NCBI GenBank assembly: GCA_963422745.1
Contig: OY730477.1
Location: 682,001 to 746,000, forward strand
Origin: G963422745 sp963422745
Lineage (GTDB): Bacteria > Actinomycetota > Acidimicrobiia > Acidimicrobiales > Aldehydirespiratoraceae
Direction: 5' to 3'
Length of the DNA stretch: 64,000 nucleotides
The notes beneath the pieces are model-generated. The model was not told the origin of the DNA, made no database searches, and worked only from the letters and a program-made list of their open reading frames with translations. Both the position numbers and the translations under genes were made by a program. Of the stretch, positions 35,302 through 42,602 are shown in pieces; the first letter of the stretch is position 1, and every line of letters starts with the position of its first letter.

Positions 35302-35348
35302 ACTATAACAGTCTGTTCCGCATCACGGAAGCGTTCCGTATGCCGGAA
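35302..35348 (-). promoter_or_regulatory. fhs promoter with two tandem TTCCG-N5-CGGAA operators
   Basis: TTCCGCATCACGGAA (35316-35330) and TTCCGTATGCCGGAA (35334-35348) are two perfect inverted repeats 18 bp centre to centre, so they lie on nearly the same face of the helix. On the minus strand a TATAGT hexamer (about 35302-35307) lies 45 bp upstream of the fhs start and its -35 region would fall within the first operator, which suggests repression. The same motif occurs between serA and folC. Confidence 0.65.
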
Positions 35349-35403
35349 CAACAGAGGCTATTTGTATTGGTATTCGGCGGTAATGCTGCGTGGGGTGTTA
35401 GCT

Positions 35404-35907
35404 GCAACCGGCGTCGTTGTTGTGCTGGGACAGCGGGGGTTGTTTGTGTGGTTGTGCGGTGGTGTTGTTGTGTGGGTGTTGGTTGGTGCAACCGGCGTCG
35501 TTGTTGTGCTGGGACAGCGGGGGTTGTTTGTGTGGTTGTGCGGTGGTGTTGTTGTGTGGGTGTTGGTTGGTGCAACCGGCGTCGTTGTTGTGCTGGGACA
35601 GCGGGGGTTGTTTGTGTGGTTGTGCGGTGGTGTTGTTGTGTGGGTGTTGGTTGGTGCAACCGGCGTCGTTGTTGTGCTGGGACAGCGGGGGTTGTTTGTG
35701 TGGTTGTGCGGTGGTGTTGTTGTGTGGGTGTTGGTTGGTGCAACCGGCGTCGTTGTTGTGCTGGGACAGCGGGGGTTGTTTGTGTGGTTGTGCGGTGGTG
35801 TTGTTGTGTGGGTGTTGGTTGGTGCAGCCAGCGTCGTTGTTGTGCTGGGACAGCGGGGGTTGTTTGTGTGGTTGTGTTGTTGTGTGGGTTGTTAGCTGGT
35901 GCAACCG
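35404..35907 (+). repeat. 84-bp G/T-rich tandem repeat, six copies, derived from the end of the nuclease gene
   Basis: GCAACCGGCGTCGTTGTTGT or a close variant starts at 35404, 35488, 35572, 35656, 35740 and 35824, 84 bp apart; the last copy is slightly shortened and runs into the real 3' end of the minus-strand nuclease gene (GCAACCGGCACCGTTGTTGT at 35901). The unit has only about four A in 84 bases on the plus strand. Since 84 is a multiple of three and stops are absent, several frames stay open over the whole array; these are not taken as genes. The 35257-35891 gap holds this and the fhs promoter. Confidence 0.95.
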
Positions 35908-37088
35908 GCACCGTTGTTGTCTCTATCAAGACGGTACGGGTCTACTCCGATCTTGAGCACGGTGACGGGCTTTTGGTTTGAGTTGAGATCACCACAGTTG
36001 AGGGCGTCGCCGGGCAGGTTAGGGATACACGGCTCGTAATCTGGATGACAGTCTGCGGTTGAAACCTCTAGGGCTGTGGTTGTTGGGGTTGTCGGTGCTG
36101 GGCTAGGTGTTGGTGGGGTTGTTGTTGGTGTTGGAGTAGGTGCTGGTAGACGTGTTGGGGCTTCGGCATTAGCTGAGTCGCCACACCTTGTTAGTCGCTC
36201 TTGCAAGTACGAGTGCTCAACTCGATCCACCGTAAGACCCCACCGGAGTTTGACGGCGATCCAAGCTGCGACATACCAGCACTGATCTTCAGCGGGCATC
36301 CACTCCGCTGGGTCCCGCGCGGACTTGCTGCGATTGGACGATGCTGACACCGCGATCAGCGAGTGTTCATACCCCAAGTCATTGGCGAAGTCGCGACGGC
36401 GAGCCGGATTCCAAGAGGAGGCACCTGAATCCCAAGCTTCAGCCAAAGGTACGAGATGATCAACATCAAAGCCGCTGCCGGAACCGGTCTCGCCGATTCC
36501 GTCGTAACGGGACGACCACTCGCCTCCCGAGAGCAAACATCTCGAACCGACCTTCGGGGGAACCAGAGCCTCAGCGATCAGCACCTCACGACGCGTGTCG
36601 CAACCGTCACCGTCGGCGTCTATCCAGGGCCCGAACAGATCACGGCTATACCCGATTCGCACCTCCTCCTCAGAGACAACAAGCTGATTGAACTGCGTAA
36701 CAGCCAAGCTAATGATTGTGACGGTGGTTGTGGTGGCTGGTTTGGTTGGGACGGCGGCTGGTGCGATTGTGACGATGGCTTGTGTGGTCGTGGCGGCCGG
36801 TTCATCAACATCAGCGGGTTGAGATTCGTCAACTTCAAGAGCCGCCTCCTCAACAACGTCAGTTGTATTTGGCGTGCCGTCGCCATCAGCCTCGCTCGCT
36901 GCTTGGCTATCCAGCCCAACAACGTCAGCTGTATTTGGTGTGTCGTCGACGGTGGCACAGCCCATGCCCAGCGCGGCTATGGCAACAATCCATGTTGTTG
37001 GAATCCATGCCGTTGACGGTCTTTTCCAGTTGCCGTTCGTTATAGTCGTGACGCGTTGCGGCCTACGGGCCGCGCATGCGAGAAGCAT
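35892..37088 (-). CDS. Secreted HNH/DUF1524-type nuclease with C-terminal excalibur domain
   Basis: 398 residues. After a long N-region, a hydrophobic segment (WIVAIAALGMGC, about residues 33-44) suggests export, possibly as a lipoprotein though the lipobox is poor. An acidic/Thr-rich linker follows. The nuclease core (about 150-290) has IGYSRDLFGPWIDADGDGCD, the catalytic-type FDVDHLVPLAEAWDSGAS and AVSASSNRSKSARDPAEWMP, typical of secreted actinobacterial DUF1524/HNH nucleases. A Pro/Thr linker leads to an excalibur calcium-binding motif ending DRDNNGAGCTS. The start ATG 37088 has AGAAAG upstream. Probably a scavenging extracellular DNase. Confidence 0.82.
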   Translation of the reverse strand: MLLACAARRPQRVTTITNGNWKRPSTAWIPTTWIVAIAALGMGCATVDDTPNTADVVGLDSQAASEADGDGTPNTTDVVEEAALEVDESQPADVDEPAATTTQAIVTIAPAAVPTKPATTTTVTIISLAVTQFNQLVVSEEEVRIGYSRDLFGPWIDADGDGCDTRREVLIAEALVPPKVGSRCLLSGGEWSSRYDGIGETGSGSGFDVDHLVPLAEAWDSGASSWNPARRRDFANDLGYEHSLIAVSASSNRSKSARDPAEWMPAEDQCWYVAAWIAVKLRWGLTVDRVEHSYLQERLTRCGDSANAEAPTRLPAPTPTPTTTPPTPSPAPTTPTTTALEVSTADCHPDYEPCIPNLPGDALNCGDLNSNQKPVTVLKIGVDPYRLDRDNNGAGCTS

Positions 37089-37099
37089 TTCTTTCTAAT

Positions 37100-37153
37100 C
37101 CCCCACATTTGCCTTCTCCCCCACATTTGCCTTCTCCCCCACATTTGCCTTCT
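37100..37153 (-). repeat. Three copies of an 18-bp unit upstream of the nuclease gene
   Basis: CCCCCACATTTGCCTTCT starts at 37100, 37118 and 37136. On the minus strand, which is the direction of the nuclease gene, each unit reads AGAAGGCAAATGTGGGGG, that is, a Shine-Dalgarno-like AGAAGG followed by ATG. The array lies in the 5' leader 12 bp from the start codon. Confidence 0.93.
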
Positions 37154-37228
37154 AATCCCCAATTGGCAACTGGCGATACTAGCCAAAGCTGCCAAGTTGC
37201 AATCGTGCGCTTTCTACTCCACCGCGTG

Positions 37229-38011
37229 TCAGGATCGTTCGGCGAGCGGCGAGGTAAGAAACCCGGTGAGGGCTGCACGGATTTCGGCGTCAAAGCCACG
37301 CACGTGGGTCTCTACCAGGTCGGCGGCTCTGTCTCCGTCACCGCGACGCAGGCCTTCCAAGATGGCGGCATGCTCGGAGACGATCTCCCCCATGTCGTGC
37401 ACATCTGCGAGATAGAGGTGCCACAGTCGGTGCGACTGCGCATAGAGCACATCAAGTGTGTCGAGCAGGAAACGATTGTCGGCGGCCTCCCACATGAGTT
37501 CATGGCAGCGACGGTCGATCAACATCAGATGTTCGGCGTCTTCGCCGATGCCAACCTCGTCTAGGACAACGTCCATAGCTTGCCAATGCCGTGAGGCCCC
37601 CCGGACTGCGGCGAGGCGTGCGGCGTAAGGCTCAAGGACTGTGCGCGTCTCAAACAGCATGGAGAGCTCGCCCACGTCAATGCCGCTCACATACATACCT
37701 TGACGGGGAATGACCGTGACGAAGTGCTCGCGGGTCAGTCGCAGCAGCGATTCCCTGATCGGGGTCCGGCCGATTCCTATCCGCTCGCGCAGTGCGTCGG
37801 TTCGAAGAACGTCGCCGGGGGCCAATTCCAGGCGGACGATCATTGATCGGATTGCCTGATATGCCCTATCAGCAAGCGAAGGCTCTGCTACCGACGATCT
37901 GCGATCATGCAGGCGAGCGATTCGCTGGGCCGGGTCCGAAAGTGGGGGCACGACCTCGGGCACTCTTTGATCCCGACTCGCGTTCTTGCTTGTACTGTTG
38001 GCTTCTGACAT
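37229..38011 (-). CDS. GntR-family regulator, FadR/FCD subfamily
   Basis: 260 residues from ATG 38011 (MSEANSTSKN); in-frame ATGs at 38020 and 38044 fall within the palindromic operator. The N-terminal winged helix is visible in LADRAYQAIRSMIVRLELAPG and GIGRTPIRESLLRLTREHFV. The C-terminal FCD ligand domain shows LFETRTVLEPYAARLAA, DRRCHELMWEAADN and EHAAILEGLRRGDGDRA, with the usual metal-binding Asp/His pattern. It is divergent from the dimethylglycine dehydrogenase-like gene and probably controls it and itself. Confidence 0.9.
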   Translation of the reverse strand: MSEANSTSKNASRDQRVPEVVPPLSDPAQRIARLHDRRSSVAEPSLADRAYQAIRSMIVRLELAPGDVLRTDALRERIGIGRTPIRESLLRLTREHFVTVIPRQGMYVSGIDVGELSMLFETRTVLEPYAARLAAVRGASRHWQAMDVVLDEVGIGEDAEHLMLIDRRCHELMWEAADNRFLLDTLDVLYAQSHRLWHLYLADVHDMGEIVSEHAAILEGLRRGDGDRAADLVETHVRGFDAEIRAALTGFLTSPLAERS

Positions 38012-38017
38012 GATATA

Positions 38018-38035
38018 CATGTGATATATCACATG
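38018..38035. promoter_or_regulatory. 18-bp perfect palindrome, probable GntR operator
   Basis: CATGTGATATATCACATG is its own reverse complement. It lies immediately upstream of the GntR start and about 105 bp before the divergent dehydrogenase gene; a half site ATCACATG follows at about 38040. The position suits autoregulation and control of the divergent operon. Confidence 0.75.
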
Positions 38036-38063
38036 CTGGATCACATGATTAGATCAAATGCTG

Positions 38064-38109
38064 GACAGGTATCGCTTACAGGGACAGGTATCGCTTCCAG
38101 GTATCGCTT
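38064..38109 (+). repeat. Three copies of CAGGTATCGCTT in the dehydrogenase leader
   Basis: The element occurs at about 38066, 38084 and 38098, spaced about 18 and 14 bp, between the operator and the start of the dehydrogenase gene at 38138. It may be a regulator site cluster or a small tandem duplication. Confidence 0.75.
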
Positions 38110-38137
38110 CGATAATCAGGAATAACAGAGGAACGCT

Positions 38138-40660
38138 ATGAGTGACGTGCCATCCAAAGCGAAGTGCGTGGTCATCGGGGCAGGTATTGTTGGCAACTGC
38201 ACAGTCGGTCACTTGGCCCGTCTCGGCTGGACCGACCTTGTGCTGCTTGACAAAGGTCCCCTCCCCAACCCCGGGGGCTCCACCGGTCACGCCTCCAACT
38301 TCATCTTCCCGGTGGATCACAACAAGGAGATGGCGCTGCTTGGCCAGCAGTCTGCCGATCAATACCGGGAGATGAACCTGTCGGTCGACTCGGGCGGCAT
38401 TGAGGTCGCCCGCACTTCCGAACGCATGGACGAATTTGACAGACGCATGACTTCCGCAACCGCCTGGGGCATTGAGGCCCGCTTGTTGAGCGCCGCCGAG
38501 GTCCAAGAACTCGTGCCGTTCATCAACACCGACGTGATCAAGGGAGGGTTCTACTGCCCGACTGTCAGTGTCGTTGACTCTTTGCAGGCTGGCACGGTCA
38601 TGCGAACCGAAGCAGTCGAAACGGCAGGCTGCCGGGTGATCGCCAATACCGAGGTGCTTGATCTGATCACCGACGGTGATGATCGTCGGAACGGTCGCCG
38701 CAGAATCCGAGCCGTCGTGACCGACAAAGGCACTATTGAGACCGACCACGTCGTTATCGCATGCGGGGTGTGGTCCAACCGGATCGCCAACATGGCCGAT
38801 ACCTATATTCCGTTGGTTCCCGCAGTACACCAGATGGCCGACGTCGGCCCCATCGACATCCTCGCAGAGACCAACAACGAGATCGGTTACCCGATCGTTC
38901 GCGATATGGACACCTTCTGTTATGAGCGGCAATCGGCGGGCTCAATGGAGGTCGGCTCCTATGCCCACCGTCCGATTCTCCATCACCCCGACGACATCCC
39001 GTCCAACCAAGAAGCAGCACTCTCGCCGACCGAGATGCCCTTCACACCCGATGACTTCGACCAGCAAATGGAGGAAGCCATCGAGTTGATGGAGCTGCTC
39101 GGAGACGCTGAGATCAAGTACGCTATCAATGGCCTGCTCTCGCTGACCCCCGACGGCATGCCGTGCCTCGGCGAGATTCCCGATGTCGAGAACCTTTGGT
39201 CGGCGGCTGCGGTCTGGGTGAAGGAAGGTCCCGGAATGGCGCAAGTGGTGGCCGAGTGGATGACCTACGGCTACCCGAGGGTGATCGACGCCCACGGAGC
39301 CGATATTGCCCGCTTCTACGAACAAGAAAAGAGCAATGAGCACATCTGGGCACGAGCCGAGGAGAGCTTCAACAAGACTTACGGGATCGTGCATCCGGCC
39401 GAACAATGGGCGAACAGACGGCATCTCGTCGAGTCTCCCTACAGGTCGCGTCAGGAAGCGTTTGAGGCCGAGTTCTTCCAGGCACGGGTGTGGGAGCGCC
39501 CCCAGTGGTACAACTCCAACGGCGATCTCGTGGAACGCTATGGGCTTACCGAGCGTGAGGTTGAATGGGACAACCGATGGTGGAGCCCTATCACGATCGG
39601 CGAGCATCTCAACCTCCGAGATAACTGCGGACTGGTGGACCTGTCGGCGTTTCAGATATACGAACTCTGTGGACCTGGTGCCGTGGAGTTCGCCGACTAC
39701 CTCGCTGTCAACAAGATCGACGTACCGGTGGGTCGTTCCGTGTACACACCGTGGCTGAACCGTGACGGTGGCTTCCACTCCGATCTGACCATGATGCGAA
39801 CCGGGGCCGACACGGTGCAGATCGTCACCGGCGTGTTCGACGGTGGCCGCGACGAGTTCTGGGTGCGTAAGCACATGCCTGTGGACGGTTCGGTCACGTT
39901 TCGCAACCGCACGATGCAGATCAGCACGCTCGGCCTTTGGGGGCCTAACGCCGCAGCCGTGTTGGGGCAGCTCACCGATCACGATCTCAGCCAGTCAGGT
40001 TCACCGTACGGCTCGTTTTTGCCTGTGACCGTTGCTGGGGTTGACGTGGAACTGTTTCGCATTTCCTATGTTGGTGACGCCGGATGGGAGATCTACATTC
40101 CCTGGGATCAGGCAACGACCGTGTGGGATGCGGTCGTTGAGGCTGGGGACTCGCACGGCCTTCGCCCGACCGGTGGCGGTGTGTACGGCACTTCGGGTCG
40201 TCTCGAAAAGGGCTACCGGCTCATGGGTGCCGAACTCGAAAGCGAGTACAACCCACTGGAGGCCGGACTGGCCCGCCCGAGGGTCAAGGCCGCTGACTTC
40301 ATCGGCAAGCAGCGTTATCTTGCCGCCCGTGAGGCTGGCACGGAGGTCAGTTGCGTGACGCTCACCGTTGAGGGCAACACCGACCGCAAAGGCAGGCAAC
40401 GCTGGATGCAAGGCGGCAACGAACCAATCCTTGACGGCGACGGCAATCGTATGGTGGACTCGCACGGTCGTGTCTCGCGGGTGACTTCCGCTGGCTACGG
40501 GCCGTCGGTCGGCAACGTTTTGCTTATGGGCTACGTACCGAACGAATTGGCCGCCGCTGGAACTGATCTGCAGGTGATGTACATGAACGAGCTCTTCGCC
40601 TGCAAGGTGGTGGGTACCGGTTCGGCTTTTGATCCCGATGATTCCCGGATGAGGGCCTGA
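38138..40660 (+). CDS. FAD-dependent dimethylglycine/sarcosine dehydrogenase-like protein with GcvT domain
   Basis: 840 residues. The N-terminal DAO-type FAD domain has the dinucleotide motif VVIGAGIVGNCTVGHLARLG and GSTGHASNFIFPVDHN, where the dimethylglycine dehydrogenase family carries the flavin-linking histidine. The C-terminal half (about 440-830) is a GcvT-like folate-binding domain (DNCGLVDLSAFQIYEL, RISYVGDAGWEIYIP, LEKGYRLMGAELESEYNP). Such enzymes demethylate N-methylated glycines, pass electrons to ETF and load the methyl carbon on THF. The etfBA genes follow directly, which supports this. The exact substrate is not proven. Confidence 0.88.
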   Translation: MSDVPSKAKCVVIGAGIVGNCTVGHLARLGWTDLVLLDKGPLPNPGGSTGHASNFIFPVDHNKEMALLGQQSADQYREMNLSVDSGGIEVARTSERMDEFDRRMTSATAWGIEARLLSAAEVQELVPFINTDVIKGGFYCPTVSVVDSLQAGTVMRTEAVETAGCRVIANTEVLDLITDGDDRRNGRRRIRAVVTDKGTIETDHVVIACGVWSNRIANMADTYIPLVPAVHQMADVGPIDILAETNNEIGYPIVRDMDTFCYERQSAGSMEVGSYAHRPILHHPDDIPSNQEAALSPTEMPFTPDDFDQQMEEAIELMELLGDAEIKYAINGLLSLTPDGMPCLGEIPDVENLWSAAAVWVKEGPGMAQVVAEWMTYGYPRVIDAHGADIARFYEQEKSNEHIWARAEESFNKTYGIVHPAEQWANRRHLVESPYRSRQEAFEAEFFQARVWERPQWYNSNGDLVERYGLTEREVEWDNRWWSPITIGEHLNLRDNCGLVDLSAFQIYELCGPGAVEFADYLAVNKIDVPVGRSVYTPWLNRDGGFHSDLTMMRTGADTVQIVTGVFDGGRDEFWVRKHMPVDGSVTFRNRTMQISTLGLWGPNAAAVLGQLTDHDLSQSGSPYGSFLPVTVAGVDVELFRISYVGDAGWEIYIPWDQATTVWDAVVEAGDSHGLRPTGGGVYGTSGRLEKGYRLMGAELESEYNPLEAGLARPRVKAADFIGKQRYLAAREAGTEVSCVTLTVEGNTDRKGRQRWMQGGNEPILDGDGNRMVDSHGRVSRVTSAGYGPSVGNVLLMGYVPNELAAAGTDLQVMYMNELFACKVVGTGSAFDPDDSRMRA

Positions 40661-40662
40661 GC

Positions 40663-41442
40663 ATGCGCATCTGTTGTTGCATCAAGCGAGTTCCCGCCCC
40701 CGGGGCTAGGATCAACGTCACAGCCGATGGGTTGGACGTCGATTCTGCGCATCTCGGGTTCACCACCAGCCCGCACGAGGAATGCGCGGTTGAGTGCGCG
40801 GTTCAGTTGGTGGAACGCAACGGTGGTGAGGTCACGGTCCTCACGTTGGGACTTGTCGATGCTGTAGAGCAGTTGCGCTACGCGGTCTCGGTTGGCGCAT
40901 CCAAAGCCGTTCTGGTCAACGCCGATTCCAATGCCTGGGATCCGCAGCGCACCGCGGCCGCGCTGGCTGCCGCCATAGCCGAGTTGGAAGCTACCCAGGG
41001 CAGGTTCGACCTCATGTTGTTCGGCAACGAATCGGCTGACGCGGGTGGATTTCAGGTCGGGGTACGTGTTGCACACGCACTGGGCCGTCCAATGGTGCAA
41101 GGCATCAAGGACATCGAGCTCCACGACGACGAAACCACAGGGCGCGTCGTCACGGCACGCCGCGAGATTGACGGCGGATTCGAGGTGTACGAGCTTTGCT
41201 GTCCCTGTGTTCTCGGCGTGATGGAGGGACTTAACCTGCCCCGCTATCCCACCATGAAAGGACGCCTATCATCCAAGAAGGTCGAGATTTCTGAGATCAG
41301 CGCTAACGCTGACCCCGGTGTCCAGAAGCGGGTGAGGTTGCACCGGCCCTCCGAGATGGTTACCGAAACGGTGATCCTGGGTACGGGGCCGGAGGCTGCA
41401 CCCGCTGTGGTGGATGTCCTTGAGGAGTTGGGGGTTTTGTAG
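40663..41442 (+). CDS. etfB: Electron transfer flavoprotein beta subunit
   Basis: 259 residues, start two bases after the dehydrogenase gene. Typical EtfB opening MRICCCIKRVPAPGARINV, ECAVECAVQLVERNGGEVTVL-type block, LFGNESADAGGFQVGVRVA and NLPRYPTMKGRLSSKK. It carries electrons from the dehydrogenase to ETF-quinone oxidoreductase as half of an EtfAB dimer. The dedicated pair here probably serves only this operon. Confidence 0.93.
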   Translation: MRICCCIKRVPAPGARINVTADGLDVDSAHLGFTTSPHEECAVECAVQLVERNGGEVTVLTLGLVDAVEQLRYAVSVGASKAVLVNADSNAWDPQRTAAALAAAIAELEATQGRFDLMLFGNESADAGGFQVGVRVAHALGRPMVQGIKDIELHDDETTGRVVTARREIDGGFEVYELCCPCVLGVMEGLNLPRYPTMKGRLSSKKVEISEISANADPGVQKRVRLHRPSEMVTETVILGTGPEAAPAVVDVLEELGVL

Positions 41443-42411
41443 ATGTTGTTGGTCGTTGTTGAACATGACGGTAACGCAGTCGTTGAGGCGGGTCTTGAGG
41501 CGTTGACATTCGGTCGTGCGTTGGCAAATCGTATGGGTGCGGACCTGCACGCAGCGTTGATTGGCGCCGACGACGACTCGATGATCGAACAGGTTGGCCG
41601 CTTCGGTGCGGCTCGGGTTCACGTAGCGGCGCCGGAGGAACTTCACGACTACAGCCCGTACGGATACGGGGCGATCGTTGCCGCGTTGGTGGCCGAATTG
41701 GATCCCGAAGCCGTGCTGGCCTGTGCTACGAGTCGAGGCAACGAGGTGATGGCCACTGCGGCGGCGCATCTTGATGCCGCCCTCGTCGCCAACTGCGCCG
41801 AGATATCGCCGGGCGATCCCTGGCGGATCACCCGGGTGCAGTGGGGAGGCTCTTTGCTTGAAGACGTCACCGTCGATGCCGACGTGACGTTGCTGACGTG
41901 CAGCCTGCACACCGTCATCGCAGCACCCGGCGACACCGAAAACGACCTCGAGGTGGAGTACTTTGACGTTGGGATTGACGACATGGCCATTGCCACGATG
42001 GTCAAGGATCGCGTCGTTCTCGAAGCCGGAGTGACACTTCCCACCGCGCCGGTTGTGTGCGGCGGAGGCCGTGGTGTGGGTTCAGCTGCTGGATTTGCGC
42101 AACTTGAGGAGTTGGCTGAGCTGCTCGGAGGACGGGTTGGTTGTTCGCGAGCTGTCACCAACCTGGGCTGGCGCCCCCATTCCGATCAGGTCGGCCAGAC
42201 GGGTACCCGCATTGCTCCGGAGATTTACATCGCCTCGGGCATCTCCGGTGCCATCCAGCACTGGGTGGGGGCGATGGCCAGCAAGCACATCCTCGCCGTC
42301 AACATCGATCCCGAGGCCAACATGGTCATTAAGGCGGACTGGGCGGTGATCGCTGACCTTCACGAGGTGATCCCCGCTATCACAGCAGAGATACGATCCC
42401 GTAGATCCTGA
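41443..42411 (+). CDS. etfA: Electron transfer flavoprotein alpha subunit
   Basis: 322 residues, starting immediately after the etfB stop. The C-terminal FAD-binding region is clear: VCGGGRGVGSAAGFAQLEEL, VGQTGTRIAPEIYIASGIS, GAIQHWVGAMASKHILAVN and DPEANMVIKADWAVIADLHE. It holds the ETF flavin. It ends the dehydrogenase-ETF operon. Confidence 0.95.
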   Translation: MLLVVVEHDGNAVVEAGLEALTFGRALANRMGADLHAALIGADDDSMIEQVGRFGAARVHVAAPEELHDYSPYGYGAIVAALVAELDPEAVLACATSRGNEVMATAAAHLDAALVANCAEISPGDPWRITRVQWGGSLLEDVTVDADVTLLTCSLHTVIAAPGDTENDLEVEYFDVGIDDMAIATMVKDRVVLEAGVTLPTAPVVCGGGRGVGSAAGFAQLEELAELLGGRVGCSRAVTNLGWRPHSDQVGQTGTRIAPEIYIASGISGAIQHWVGAMASKHILAVNIDPEANMVIKADWAVIADLHEVIPAITAEIRSRRS

Positions 42412-42478
42412 CCGTTGGGCTTGGAAAAAAGGCAATAGAATAAAGCTGTTCTCGCATCGTCGCCGTCCCGTGCATCGG

Positions 42479-42572
42479 GTGACGAGGGCGGTGAGGTAGT
42501 CTTCGGCTTCGCGATGGTCTACGGTCAGCTCCCTAGGTGGGTCCAGTCTGATCCGATGCACACCAGTCGGGA
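42479..42572 (-). pseudogene. Remnant of the 3' end of an LLM-class oxidoreductase gene
   Basis: 42479-42511 matches the 3' coding end of the intact LLM gene (GGTGACGAGGTCGGTCAGGT region at 44420) with few changes. From about 42558 the sequence instead matches the intact promoter region at 45358 (GCACACCAGTCGGG). The middle of the gene is therefore deleted. This is the left edge of copy A of the repeated protease block. Confidence 0.65.
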
Positions 42573-42602
42573 ACCTGCGCCACTGTGTGTTATGGTCTGG
42601 TC

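Noticed and set aside
35404..35907. CRISPR-like array
   Set aside because: Repeats are 84 bp and abut each other without unique spacers; no cas genes nearby. The same applies to the 76-, 121- and 18-bp arrays.
35223..35981. Long open frames on both strands across the 84-bp array
   Set aside because: They exist only because the repeat unit is a multiple of three and lacks stops; no start signal, no known domain, and they overlap each other.
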